64,000 nt of DNA from Quercus robur (GCF_932294415.1 NC_065543.1:42182277-42246276); one strand, 5' to 3'. Numbered from the stretch's first letter, positions 49,500-62,000 are shown. The notes: a model not told the origin generated them from the letters alone. Program-made: numbers and translations.

Positions 49500-50297
49500 T
49501 TATTGCAAACCCATTATTAAGTAGGGATGAATGAAAGAACCATCTACCAATAAATCATGTCCAGCCACAAACTCATTACATGCAAGAAAAAGCACAGCAT
49601 CAGCAACATGATTCACATTCAGTGAAACCCTTTTCAACCTAGCGTATGCTTGATACTTCTTCTGAAGTACCTCTATGCTCTCACCATGAAAGTTGCTCGT
49701 TAACCCGGTTGCAAGTGCATTTGGTGACACACAATTCACCCTAATCCCATATTCCCCAAGCTGCAAAGTCGCTGATCGAACCAATCCCAGAACCGCATGC
49801 TTTGACATACAATAATCCGTGCCCTTATACCCACCGTTGCTTGCAGCCACACTCCCCGTGCATATAATACTCCCCCGCACGCGCCTCTCAATCATCACAC
49901 GCGCTGCGTATTTCACACACAACGCCATGCCGCGCACGTTGGTGGCGAACAGTGTGTCAAATTCGGAGATGTTGAGGTCAAGGACGGACTGATCGGAAGC
50001 ACTTATAATCCCAGCGTTGCTGAACATTATGTCTAGCTGACCATGTTTCCACACCGTTGATTCAACCATGTCTTTGACTTCTTCTTCTTTGGTAACATCA
50101 CAGTGCATGTAATTGCACTTGTCTAGGCCGATAGATGTGGCAACTTGGTGACCTAATTGGTCTTGGATATCGGCTATGACCACCATGCGTGCACCATTTT
50201 GGGCAAAAAGGCGTGCCGTAGCTTCACCTATGCCGCTTGCTCCTCCGGTGACTATGGCTATTTTGCCTCGTAGTTTGTTGTTGGAGGATTCTGTCAT
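49500..50297 (-). CDS. Short-chain dehydrogenase/reductase, paralog 1
   Basis: An intronless 265-residue classical SDR, probably cytosolic, of the plant SDR110C-like group that includes xanthoxin dehydrogenase, momilactone A synthase and terpenoid alcohol dehydrogenases. It oxidises or reduces a small hydroxyl or keto compound with a nicotinamide cofactor. Seen: TGGASGIG at 17-24 (cofactor glycine motif), Asp43 after strand 2 (favours NAD over NADP), CDV at 66-68, NAG at 94-96, Asn120, Ser149, and YCMSK with Tyr162 and Lys166, so the N-S-Y-K tetrad is complete. It is a tandem paralog of the gene at 55001-55786, about 80% alike over the first 96 residues. The substrate half differs: ATGLTSN where the paralog has VATPMSC, and a longer tail ending PYLIMGLQ. 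The ATG is aligned with that of the paralog. The substrate cannot be told. Confidence 0.93.
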   Translation of the reverse strand: MTESSNNKLRGKIAIVTGGASGIGEATARLFAQNGARMVVIADIQDQLGHQVATSIGLDKCNYMHCDVTKEEEVKDMVESTVWKHGQLDIMFSNAGIISASDQSVLDLNISEFDTLFATNVRGMALCVKYAARVMIERRVRGSIICTGSVAASNGGYKGTDYCMSKHAVLGLVRSATLQLGEYGIRVNCVSPNALATGLTSNFHGESIEVLQKKYQAYARLKRVSLNVNHVADAVLFLACNEFVAGHDLLVDGSFIHPYLIMGLQ

Positions 50298-53008
50298 GGC
50301 AATTGAGATTGCAACTGGTATTGAAATTTTAGGAAGAAGGTCAATACTAGGCGATCTATCAAAAAGATCAGATGGGATATCCTTATTGCGCCATATGAAC
50401 GGTGGAATGTTAGGTAGAAAAGGTAAACGCTAGTGGAATTATTGTAGGCCAAATGGGAAATAATTAAGATTTGTTGTTTGAAAGTATTGACAGATTTTCA
50501 TCTGTGAATTTATCTTTTTCTTTGTCTCATTGTGAGCAGGCTAGCTGTTTTTGTTCCATGATAATTATTTGGCCAAATAAGACATTTCAAAGTTATATTT
50601 TTTAAATAGTTTGTGTTTGCTAAAGTGACAATATACTATTCTACCTTATTGTACAATGTACCAAATTCTTCAAGCTAAACAATTATCTTCTTCGCACCAT
50701 TCTTGATTTTTAATAATTCTTTTTAATATAAAATATGTCATCCCAAACCTTCTCTCACACTTGAGTTGAGTGTCGAAAACCCCTTTAAAAAAGAAAAAAA
50801 AAGAAAGGAAATTGTTGTTGGACACATGGAGCTATACACAATTATACATGTAAATGACGAAATTGTATTTTGAAAATATGATTTTAATTATAATTTTGAA
50901 ATGGTGAAAACACAATTTTACAATTTAATTAAATTCATGTTTTAAACCCAAAATTTTAGTTGAAGTGGCGCACACACATTGTATACACTAGTGTGTAATA
51001 AACAGGAAAAAAAAAAAAACCAATATGTAGAAGATGAAGTTACTGTGCCAGTTTCGGCTTCATGATAACACACGTCATCCAAAAATTATGTAATTGTGAG
51101 GAGTTTTTCATTTAAAGATTCTTTTTATATTACATCGAAAAACCCAACACAACGCCCAATCTTAGGCAAATGTGAGCCCCATGTAACATTATTCCCAGCT
51201 ACTTCCTTCCTTTCCAGCCATTCCTCTAGTATTGTGGGGTCTTGATGTTTTGTGGCCTCAATCATATTTCAGTTGAGTGGAAGTGAAATATCGGAGGAAA
51301 CTAGGAAAGTAAGAGACAGAGAAGGAAAGAGATGGAGGGGTTTGTTTGCACAAATAAGTTTTTATTGTTTTTTTTAAAATAAAAAGGACCACATTTTAGC
51401 AAACCAAGTCTAAAATTCACAAAAAATTAGGTCATGCAAAGTTGTGTAAAAATAAATGATTACTACAGTAACTATGTAAATTTATATTGGCATTATTTAT
51501 TTTTTTATTTAATTTTTTTATCTTTCTTTACTTACCTTGAGGATGAAACAAATTTGTATTTACTTTTTTATTCTTTCTATACTTATCCTAATAATAAAGA
51601 AAGAGAATGAATGGTGGTTGTTGTATGTGAAGAAAGAAAAATAATAAAAAAAAAAAATTGACATTTTAATGAAATGCAGTATAAAATAGATAATCTGATG
51701 TGAGGTAATTTGAAAAGCAAGTATGTGAAATAGAAAAAGATACATTTTTATGCTAAAAATATATAGAAATTTTTAATAAGCTAATGTGAATGCACTTGGG
51801 ATTATTTTCATTTTACTTTGAAAGGAGACAATACATTTCAAGGTTAGGGTTTCTTTGAAATGAATTTATGGTTTAGAATGTGCCATTAAGAAGCAAATAA
51901 CTCTACTCAAATGGCAACTTAATGAAACCAGAGACCAATGTTAAGTTTATAGAGTAAAAAAGATACACTAACACTCTGTTTGTTTCGACATTAACATTTT
52001 TTAGAAAATAAATCATTTTCCAAAAAGCATTTTTTGGAAAGCTATCTTATTTTCAAATGTTTGGTAGTAATCTTAAAATGAGTTAGCTAGAAAACTATCT
52101 CTTAACTTCTTTTATTTAGCTTCACGCGAGATAGAGTTGTTTTCCATAAATTTTTAAGAGAAAAAAAAAAAATTATATCTCATGCTTAGTTAAATAAGGG
52201 AAGTTAAGAGATAATTTTCCTTTAACTAATTTTTTCAAATATTACCAAATACAGAAAAATTGTGAAAAACTATATTCACATAAGGTTTTTCATTGTAGCA
52301 TGGAGCATAACTTAAAATAGAAAAGAGTAGGGAAGACAAAAAGATGGGTTGCTATTTGATGCTTGATTTGAATCAACTAGTGGTAGTGGTGGTGGTGGTT
52401 AGTTCTTGATGCTGATATGGTTTTCATATGCCATTTTTTTTAATGTTTGAAATTGCAAATAAGTATAAATATTCAATGACTTTCATAATTTTTTTTTCAC
52501 AATTGAGCAAACAGTGTAAAACAAAAGTGAAGTTAGAGATAATTCCATATGAATATAATGTTGTAATAATCACAATTTGTTACTTCAAATATTGTGAAAG
52601 AAGTTGTATAATTTACCGTGTTGAATTTATTATTGTGATGCTTAGATCTTTGTGAAACATCTTGACAAATCTAAATTATTGTACTATAAAATGAGTAATA
52701 TAAAATGAAGAAGAAAGAGTGGAGGAGAAGGTGTAAGGAATGCACGTGGGTGATGGAATGGGATTAGGTGAAAAGGTAAAAGGGGGCTTCCTAGAAGCTT
52801 CCTATTTTATAAAATATTAACATGTTTATTTACAAAAATACCTAAATTTGAATTTTAAAATAATCAAACTAATCACTTGATTATTATGGTAATATTTATT
52901 TTAAAACACTATATTACATTCATTAAATAATGATATTACATTTATAAAATTTGGCTTAAGAATAACAATGAGTAATAACATTTTTTTTTATTAATTACTA
53001 ATATATAT
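50298..53008. other. Region between the two dehydrogenases, left part
   Basis: The first bases upstream of 50297 remain alignable with the paralog (CCAGTTGCAATCTCAATTGCC against CCAGTATCTATTGCA), so the duplication included the leader. A possible MITE start ACTCTGTTTGTTTCGACATT lies at about 51973. The rest is AT-rich and featureless. Confidence 0.45.
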
Positions 53009-53684
53009 TGTGGGGCCCAATAATCTGTGGCCCTGGCCCATTTATTCATTAGGGCCCAAGGTCCGAGCCGAGGAAGGTTATAGTCAAGGATAGGTAATAC
53101 AAGTACAAAATAGTCCTAAGACACAGCTGAGGACGATTCAGTCCTCGGCATGTCCGAGATCCCCCTGGAAGGAAGGACAAAAACGGAATAGGAACAGTTT
53201 GGAAAAAATCTAAAAATATCTATGTCAATAGGGAAGGACACGCTGGATAGTTTAACGACCAAAGGCAAAGGGAAAGCTTCCCTTACTGCCATTCAATACT
53301 CTGCACCTGACAGAGCCATACCCTTCAGCTTTTACAACCACCCCCCAACCACTCTGGGTATAGGTTGATGGGACAAGTATTAGTCTTGGAAAGGTCGATC
53401 CTACACGTGGACGTGGGATAAAGGATACAGGCTAGTATAAAAGGAAGAGTAAGGATCCAAAGGAAGTGGCTGGAAAAAATGGCCAAAAACCAGAGCCTCC
53501 CAGCCCGCCTCCAGGAGAAAGACTCCTAGGGCGAACACAATTTAACTATATATGAACACCATGAAAAACCCACTGTCTTGTGACCAAGACCTAACCTTTC
53601 AAACTCACGCTCTATAAATGATATTGTTTGAGCCTTTTTACGTGCGAACCCAACGTTATTACGGGTCGTTACAAATCGAGTCCT

Positions 53685-53688
<4 letters not shown>
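53009..53688 (+). mobile_element. Solo LTR (680 bp)
   Basis: It starts TGTGGGGCCCAATAATC and ends CGAGTCCTTACA. A TATA-like AGTATAAAAGG lies at about 53434. The 5-bp flanks are TATAT on both sides (53004-53008 and 53689-53693), but they fall in TA-rich DNA, so the duplication is weak evidence. No interior or partner LTR is present. The family is unresolved. Confidence 0.7.
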
Positions 53689-53734
<46 letters not shown>

Positions 53735-55000
53735 GGTAATTCCGAAACGGTCTAAAACGGTATGTCGAAATAAGCTGGTACTAAAATATTTCATTCCAAT
53801 AGACAAACCGGAACGGCCACCAAAACGGTATTCATAACAATGCTATTTTTTTCCTTTTTTATGTTGAATTATTGTACTAGTTTATTATGTTGATTGCTAG
53901 TATGGTAAGACAGCTAATGACTTGAAATTAGATTCCTTTGTCTTTTTGACACCGTTTTAGGAAAATTTTCCCTTTTTTTATTCACCTTTTGTAGACCAAT
54001 AATTTGTTAAAGATTATGTTTTTTTTTTTTTAATTATAAAATTATCAAAGATTTTGTTAAGGGTGTTTTATGCACTCATTAAGGAGGCTTAAAAAAGATT
54101 CTATCAAAATTCAAAACTAAATTAATAGTTAATGAAAATAAATTTTTTTAGATTTAGTAGCTTGACTCATAAAAATGGCTCGATTGTTTTAATAAATTTT
54201 ACCTAAACGGTGCCTTTCGGCACCTATTAATGGGACCCTTTTATGAAATAAAAAGATGAATGAGCGTGGGCCCACCACAAATTGTGGTCCACAAACCACA
54301 ATACAAAGAAAGTGAGAGGGATTGATAAATGGTACCCATAGCCTTATTGGTCTAGTCAATGACTATCAAGTCTTGGATAGAACGAAAGTATGACATCTTA
54401 ATCAGAGAATGCCATAGGGGCTTACTTGCTACTACCACAGTAATTTACTCCAAGGTCCCTTCTAACTCAACACTCCATGCTTGTAAGGGTCCGGTTAAAA
54501 ATAACTTACTTTTATTAAAATTGAAAATTAAAAATTAAAAATATTGTAGAAAAATAATTTTTCAACGTGTAAATAAAATTGGAAGACCCGTATATAAACA
54601 GTATATTTTGTCTTTATACAGTATATTGATGTGATGTTACTGTTCGGGAAAAAAAAAGAAAAGAAAAGGCAGAAAACGTGCACGTGGATCCGCGTTTCGC
54701 TCACTACTAAAAGCTTGCCCTCATTATTTACAATGGTTCAGGGAGTGAGTGAGCTCTTCTTTACAGCATTTAGTTGTATATTTACAACTTTTCACCAGAT
54801 AAGAAATTTGCAGACTACTTATTTCTTATCACATGATCTATTTTCTAATAATGAAACCTGTTAAATTAGCAAAATATAAAATAGAACAGAAAATTTGCAT
54901 AAAAAACTTTCCTTAAAACTTATTTTCTTCAAGACTACATGGTTGAAGTTAAAACTCTTTGCTTTCCATCTCAATTAAAACAATACTCATTGGAGCTTGA
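53689..55000. other. (TA)n tract and intergenic DNA
   Basis: A (TA)n microsatellite runs from about 53689 to 53730. A MITE copy at 54487-54704 is listed separately. The rest, up to the 3' end of the second dehydrogenase, has no supported feature. Confidence 0.45.
54487..54704. mobile_element. Probable MITE family A, copy 6 (inverted)
   Basis: It starts GGGTCCGGTTAAAAATAAC after TAA and ends near CGCGTTTCGCTCAC. The interior has TGTAGAAAAATAATTTTTCA and GTATATAAACAGTATA, as in other family A copies read in reverse. The right edge and its duplication are uncertain. Confidence 0.5.
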
Positions 55001-55786
55001 TTACCTACTACCTAAGTGGCCCCCATCAACCTTCAAGTCAAGTCCAGTGACAAAACCAGAATCATCAGATGCAAGAAAGAGCACAGCATTGGCAACATCT
55101 CCCACCTTCAACACAACCCCTTTCAAGGTTGAAGTTGATTCAGAAATCTTCTCCATTTGCTCTGCACCCATTCCACATGCACCACATGACATTGGTGTAG
55201 CCACCAAAGAGGGTGATACACAGTTCACTCTAATCCCATGCTGCCCAAGTTGCACACTTGCCGCTCGAACCAGACCCAGCACTGCGTGCTTTGACATGCA
55301 ATAATCTGTGAACATATTTCTACCTTGGCTAGCGGCTACACTTCCTGTGCATATTATGCTCCCCTTCACGCGCCTCTCAACCATCGAACGCGCCGCGTGT
55401 TTCACACACAAAGCCATGCCGCGCGTGTTGATTTTGATCACTTTTTCGAACCCTGAAATGTCGAGCTCGAGGATTGTCTGATCAGAGCTACTCGCTGTCC
55501 CAGCGTTGCTGAACATGATGTCGAGCTGGCCATGTTTCTGGACAATTGATTCAACCATGTTCTTGACTTGGTCTTCATCGGAAACATCACAGTGCACGTA
55601 TTGACACTTGTCTATGCCTATGGAAGCGGCTACTTGGTGACCCAGTTGGTCTTGGATATCGGCGATCACAACCATGCGTGCACCATGTTGGGCAAAAAGG
55701 TGCGCGGTAGCCTCGCCTATGCCGCTTGCCCCACCAGTGATTATGGCTACTTTGCCTTGTAGCTTCTTGTTGGAGGAGTCTGTCAT
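55001..55786 (-). CDS. Short-chain dehydrogenase/reductase, paralog 2
   Basis: An intronless 261-residue classical SDR, tandem paralog of the gene at 49500-50297. Conserved parts carry the same numbering: TGGASGIG 17-24, Asp43 (NAD-type), NAG 94-96, Asn120, Ser149, Tyr162 and Lys166. The C-terminal part is closer to the family norm than in paralog 1: VATPMSC, a Cys/Gly-rich loop, then FVTGLDLKVDGGH. The start MTDSSN was chosen because it matches MTESSN of the paralog. An in-frame ATG at 55861 would add 25 residues (MSAHININ...), which is possible but not shared. A hAT element begins 100 bp upstream at 55887, so the promoter has been displaced or replaced. The substrate is unknown; ABA-pathway, terpenoid or phenolic alcohols are all possible in this group. 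Confidence 0.92.
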   Translation of the reverse strand: MTDSSNKKLQGKVAIITGGASGIGEATAHLFAQHGARMVVIADIQDQLGHQVAASIGIDKCQYVHCDVSDEDQVKNMVESIVQKHGQLDIMFSNAGTASSSDQTILELDISGFEKVIKINTRGMALCVKHAARSMVERRVKGSIICTGSVAASQGRNMFTDYCMSKHAVLGLVRAASVQLGQHGIRVNCVSPSLVATPMSCGACGMGAEQMEKISESTSTLKGVVLKVGDVANAVLFLASDDSGFVTGLDLKVDGGHLGSR

Positions 55787-57175
55787 TGCAATAGATACTG
55801 GGCAACGACAATCTACCAAATCAGATAGGACAATAACATTAATATTGATATGGGCGCTCATAAGCCTCGGAGCATTAGTAGCAATTCAGGGCCGGCCCTT
55901 CCCTTAGGCTTAGGCAATTGCCTAAGGCCCCCAAGTGGAAGGGGGCCCCAAAATTTTAGAAAAGAACTGCAAATACCCAAACCTATCATCCACAAAATCA
56001 AATCAACCTTCTCTTGCTTATCGAAGATAAAAAAAATTAAATCAAATTGCTATACAGTTGGAGTTGGCAAGTCAATTGTCCAGGAAAGAAAGAAGCAAAA
56101 GAAAAAACTAAGAAAATTAAATAAATAAAAGAAAAAAACTGTCGAACCTAGAAAAAAAAAAAAAAAAATTGGTCCTTTGCCAAACTTGTGCAAACCCAAA
56201 CCCAGAAAAATTACTATTGAAGCTGTCATCCAAACTTAGAAAAAATAAACCATAATTGTTTGCAAAAAAAAAAAAACAGGAACACACTCTCATTACACTT
56301 CTAAAAAATTAATGAATCCTTTGCAAAAAAAAAAAAAAAAAAAAAAGAAAAGAAAAAAGGGGGCCCCAAGTAGTAGAGAAAAAAAAAAAAATTTAGTTTC
56401 AAATGAATTACAAAAATAATCTGTCACATCCTTTTAACCAAAAAAAACAAAAATTTTGGCAAATCCTATTGAACATTGGTTCTAAACAAAATCATTGACC
56501 AAAAATCAACCAGATAAACTACAAATCCGGTCTAAGAGATTAACCACAAAACAAAACAAATAAATCCACTCAAAACCCTAAAATTTTTACCTTTCTCTCT
56601 AGTCTCTGCTCTCCGCCTCTCTCTAGTCTCCAGTCTGTTCTCCGCCTCAGCCTTTCTCTGATTCTCTGCTCTCCGCCTCTCTCAAGTCTCAACTGCTCAC
56701 CTCACCGTATCAGGTTCTGAAGTTCAGGAATCAGGTATAAAATTATAAATATTTGGGCCATTTTTTTTGTTTAGAACTTAAGATTACTTTGCTTATTTGG
56801 GCCCTCCCTGGCTATCAGTTTATCATTATGGCTGCCTGGACCCTCCCTGGACTGGGCGTTAAGTTTGGGCCTTCAAGTTTTTTTTTTTTTTTTTTTTTTT
56901 TTGGTTATAGATAGGATTTGTTTTTTGTTTTTGTTTTTTTTTTGTTTTTTTTGTTTTTTTTTTTGGGTGGGTCTTATTAATAAGTCTTGTGTCAATGTTA
57001 TGGCTGTGCTTAAATTTTTGTTATGCTTGTGCTTAATTTTTTTTTTTTTTTTAATTTATGCTGGTTGAGATTGCTAAAAACTTGTTATTGTTCAGTAAAA
57101 CTACAACAATAGTTTTTATATAAATCAGGTTCTATTTCTCATTTGCTCTACACTTTAAAGTTATTTTTTATTTTA

Positions 57176-58157
57176 CGCTCCGTTTGTTTTGATGTAAAAT
57201 ATTTGCAGGAAAATATTTTCATATTTTACAGTGTTTGTTTTGTAGTAAAACATTTAGTCAATGGTAAAATATTTTTAGTCAAACAATACAACTAAGGCAA
57301 ATAAGTGTAAAATATTTTACGCTTAAAAAATTGGTAAAATATTTTACATTTGTAGCTGTCACTCTCAACAGACCTGATTAGCCCCTTTCTCACACTCTTT
57401 CAGTTTCTCTCCACCACCCAGCCCACCTTCACTCGTCTCCCTCCCATCACCGGCTCTATCTTCTCCGGCAATCCTTTGGGACTTTTGACTATCGTCATCA
57501 ATGTTCCCGACGAGAGCAAAGCCGGTGCAAATCGACAACCACTACCCCTTTTATGGTGTAGATCGGTGATAAGGTGGGTAGTGGGGTGGGTCGTCGTCAA
57601 ATTTGAGTGCCGGTGTCTCCCTCTCAGTGGTGGGGTGGGTCGTCAGTGATGGGTTTTGGTGGGCTATGTCATGGGTGTTGGGTTTTGGTGGGCTGGTTTT
57701 TGTGTTTTCAGGTCTGGTTTTGAGTTTGGGGTTTGGTTTTTGGTGGTCGGAACTGCTATAATTGTGGTGGTTTGTGGATTTTGATGGTGGCTGAATAAGG
57801 GTGGGTTTCATTGATCTTTGATTTTCGAATTTTTGTTTTCATTTGGTATGGTTGCTTCCTGTTGGTGGTTGTTGTTGTGGTGGTGTGGCCGTGTGAGTGG
57901 TGGTGTTTAGTCACTAGATTTTGGTGGTAGTGGGGCGATGGTGGCTATTTTTTTTTCCTCTTTCCAATTTGGATTTTGGATGGTTAGTAGTGGCGGTGGT
58001 GCTTGTATTTGGTGGTTGGTGGTTGTTTACATTTTCAAATTTCTAATCTTGCCAAACACTTGAAAATGTTTTCAAATGAAAATATTTTACAGTAAAATTT
58101 TTTTACATGTAAAATATTTTATATTTGAAAATATTTTACATCAAAACAAACAGAGTG
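57176..58157. mobile_element. MITE nested in the hAT element (982 bp)
   Basis: The ends CGCTCCGTTTGTTTTGATG and CATCAAAACAAACAGAGTG are inverted, with target duplication TTA at 57173-57175 and 58158-58160. Next to each end lies an AAATATTTT-rich block. The interior is G/T-rich low complexity (57600-58030). The TTA target fits the Harbinger superfamily. It is younger than the hAT element that it interrupts. Confidence 0.85.
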
Positions 58158-58189
58158 TTAGTCTATATAAATATATTATTTGATTAGAA

Positions 58190-58489
58190 ATGCCTACTAG
58201 AAAATATGCATCTAGATTTGAAAAACTTAAAAAAAGAAGAAAAGAAGAAAAATTAAATGAGTCTCAAAAAGGATCAATGGATAAATTTGTTATTAGTAAT
58301 AAACAAAATATAACACAAAATTTAGATGAAAATATCACAAATGAGCAAGAAATTCCCAAAAATAATTTAGAAGAAAATGATGTTCAATTTTGCAATACAA
58401 CAAATCTTGATAATGAACTTCAAAATAATTTAGAAGAAAATGAAAATAATAATGAAAAATATAATATAAAAATATTAAATAAACATTAA
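58190..58489 (+). pseudogene. N-terminal piece of a hAT (ZMYM1/TTF-type) transposase
   Basis: The 99-residue frame starts MPTRKYASRFEKLKKRRKEE and continues ESQKGSMDKF. A basic start followed by ESQKG and a Lys-Phe pair is typical of plant hAT proteins annotated as zinc finger MYM-type 1-like. An Asn/Glu-rich low-complexity tail follows. The zinc finger, catalytic and dimerisation regions are absent: after the stop only 79 bases remain before the right end of the element. Probably an internal deletion removed the rest. Confidence 0.75.
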
Positions 58490-58577
58490 TTTAATGAATA
58501 TATAAGTATAAAAAAGGCCTAATTTTTAGTTCTTACCTTAGGCCCCAAAATGTCTAGGGCCGCCCCTGAGTAGCATT

Positions 58578-59041
58578 GAAGCTAAATACTTATATATTAG
58601 CTATTTTAGTTTCACAAAAACACAAAAATACATGGCATACGGTCCGCCCAAACCGGACTCTACTTTTCGACTCGGTTAATTGTGAATTAGGTACGGTCCA
58701 ACCATGTTAACCGATTCACAATTAAAGAAACATGCCATACATGCCCTTGTTTTTATGGTTCTTTTAGCCTTAAGAACCTCTCTATGCAAGAAAAGCATGG
58801 ACCCGTGCGAATCGTAGTTGAACCGCACGGTTCTTAAAACCGTGAACAGTTCTCACGGTTCCTTTCTTTTAGCAAATACCGGTTGAAATTAAAGATTTGG
58901 CTGGCATGCACTTCGGATTTTTTTTTTTATCAGATTTGGAACCAAAAGACTTGTGAGAGAAAAAGAAAACAAACTGCGAAGAAGAAGATGACAAAGTAGG
59001 GGCTGTGTGAAGTTGAAGTAGCAAGCTAGTAACCTAGCATA
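58578..59041. other. Short spacer before the satellite
   Basis: Between the hAT element and the satellite. It contains a local inverted or repeated CGGTTAATTGTGAATTAGG and ACCGATTCACAATTAAAG, and repeated CACGGTTC motifs near 58837-58862. No gene is seen. Confidence 0.4.
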
Positions 59042-62000
59042 GATTGCCAATCACGGCCTTCATCTTCATCTTCATCTTCGTCTTCTGCTTCTATTTCTTC
59101 TTCTTACTTCTTTTTCTCCACCTTATCTTTCTTCTTTCCGTCTCCACCACTATGGTTTTTGTTTCTCACCTTCTTTCTGTTTTTGTTGGTGTTGTTGATT
59201 CTTTTGAATTCCTTTTTATGTTTCCAAGGCCCTTTCACGTGACTTGCATTGGGTAAGAAGAAAACTTTTAATTTTTGAATTAAAGATGGCAAAATGTTTT
59301 AGCCATTAGATTTTTGCAACTGAGCTCGTGATGTGACTATTGATAGATTGATATGTGACAAGTATTTGATGACTGTCAACCTAGCCCACCGGTGAATACA
59401 AAAGCAGAATCAAATTGAGTAAAACAAAAAAAATAAAAACATATAAGGCCTCCACTAGTTATTGAGGACTTGACACACTTAGGTGCACTCAGGAGCCTTC
59501 ATTTTCATCTTCATCTTCGTCTTCTACTTCTATTTCTACTTCTTACTTCTTTCTCTACTTCTTCTCTTTCTTCTTTCCATCTCCATTGCTGTGGGTTCCA
59601 TTTCTCACCTTCTCTCTATTTGTGTTGGTGTTGATTCTTTTGAATTCTTTTTTATGTTTCCAAGGATCTTTCACGTGACCTGCATTGTGTAAGAAAAAAA
59701 CTTTTAATTTTTGAATTAAAGATGGCAAAATGTTTCAGCCATTAGATTTTTGCAGCTGAGCCCGTGATGTGACTATTGATAGATTGATATGTGACAAGCA
59801 TTTGATGATTGTCAACCCAGTCCATCAGTGAATACAAAAGAAAAATCATATTGAGTAAAAAAAAAATAGATAAGGCCACCACTAGTTATTGAGGACTTGG
59901 CACACTCAGGTGCCTTCACCTTCATCTTCGTCTTTTGCTTCTATTTCTTTTTCTTACTTCTTTTTCTCCTTCTTCTCTTTCTTCTTTCCATCTCCACTGC
60001 AGTGGTTTTCGTTTATCACCTTTTCTCTGTATGTGTTGGTGTTGATTCTTTTGAATTCTTTTTTATATTTCCAAGGCCCTTTCACATGACTTGCATTGGG
60101 TAAGAAGAAAACTTTTAATTTTTGAATTAAAGATGGCAAAATGTTTCAGCCAATAGATTTTTGCAGCTGAGCCCGTGATGTGACTATTGAAAGATTGATA
60201 TGTGACAAGCATTTGATGACTGTCAAATACAAAAGAAAATCAAATTGAGTAAAAAAATAAAAATAAAATAAAAACATATAAGGCCTCCACTAGTAATTGA
60301 GGACATGGTACACTCAGGTTCACTCAGGTGCCTTCATCTTCATCTTCAACTTCGTCTTCTGCTTCTATTTCTTCTCCTTACATCTTTATATCCTTCTTCT
60401 CTTTGTGCTTTCCATCTCCACTGCTCTGGTTACTGTTTCTCGCCTTCTCTCTTTTTGTGTTGGTGTTGATTCTTTTGAATTCTTTTTTATATTTCCAAGG
60501 CCCTTTCACGTGACATGCATTGGGTAAGAAGAAAACTTTTAATTTTTAAATTAAAGATGGCAAATGTTTAAGCCATTAGATTTTTGCAACTGAGCCTGTG
60601 ATGTGACTATTGATAGATTGTTATTTGACAAGTATTTGATGACTGTCAACCTAGCCCATCGGTGAATACAAAAGAAAAATCAAATTGAGTAAAACAAAAA
60701 AAATAAAAATAAAAACAAAAACATATAAGGCCTCCACTAGTTATTGAGGACTTGACACACTTAGGTGCACTCAGGTGCCTTCATCTTCGTCTTCGTCTTT
60801 TGCTTCAATTTCTTCTTCTTACTTCATTTTCTCCTTCTTCCCTTTCTTCTTTCCATCTCCACTGCTGTGGTTTCCATTTCTCACCTTCTCTCTGTTTGTG
60901 TTGGTGTTGATTCTTTTGAATTCTTTTTTATGTTTCCAAGGATCTTTCACGTGACTTGCATTGGGTAAGAAGAAAACTTTTAAGTTTTGAATTAAAGATG
61001 GCAAAATGTTTCAGCCATTAGATTTTTGCAGCTGAGCCCGTGATGTGACTATTGATAGATTGATATGTGACAAGCATTTGATGACTGTCAACCCAGTCCA
61101 TCGATGACTACAAAAGAAAAATAAAATTGAGTAAAAAATAAAAATAAATAAAAACAGATAAGGACACCACTAGTTATTGAGGACTTGGCACACTCAGGTG
61201 CACTCAGGTGCCTTCATCTTCATCTTCATCTTTGTCTTTTGCTTCTATTTCTTTTTCTTACTTCTTTTTCTCCTTGTTCTCTTTCTTCTTTCCGTTTCCA
61301 CTGCTGTGGTTTCTGTTTCTCACCTTCTCTCTGTTTGTGTTGGTGTTGATTCTTTTGAATTCTTTTTTATGTTTCCAAGGCCCTTTCACATGACTTGCAT
61401 TGGGTAAGAAGAAAACCTTTAATTTTTGAATTAAAGATCGCAAAATGTTTCTGCCATTAGATTTTTGCAGCTGAGCCCGTGATATAACTATTGATACATT
61501 AATATGTGACAAGCATTTGATGACTGTCAACCTAGTCCACTGGTGAATACAAAAGAAAAATAAAATTGAGTAAAAAAAAAGAAAAAGAAAAGAAAAGGCC
61601 ACCACTAGTTATTAAGGACTTGGCACACTCAGGTGCACTCATGTGCGTTCATCTTTATCTTCATCTTCGTCTTTCGCTTCTATTTCTTTTTCTCCTTCTT
61701 CTCTTTCTTGTTTCCGTCTCCATTGTTGTGGTTTCCATTTCTCACCTTTTCTCTGTATGTGTTGGTGTTGATTCTTTTGAATTCTTTTTTTATGTTTCCA
61801 AGGCCCTTTCACATGACTTGCATTGGGTAAGAAGAAAACTTTTAATTATTGAATTAAAGATGGCAAAATGTTTCAGCCATTAGATTTTTGCTGCTGAGCC
61901 TGTGATGTGACTATTGATAGATTCATATGATAAGCATTTGATGATTGTCAACCCAGGCCCCCCGTGAATACATAAGAAAAATGATATTGAGTAAAATAAA

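Larger units (their letters stand above)
55887..58568 (+). mobile_element. Deleted hAT element (2682 bp) with nested MITE
   Basis: The left end is CAGGGCCGGCCC and the right end GGGCCGCCCCTG, inverted copies. Flanks AGTAGCAATT (55877-55886) and AGTAGCATT (58569-58577) look like an 8-bp hAT duplication with a small later change. Inside are a second insertion (57176-58157) and the first 99 codons of a transposase (58190-58489); the rest of the transposase is gone, so the element cannot move by itself. It lies just upstream of the second dehydrogenase. Confidence 0.85.
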
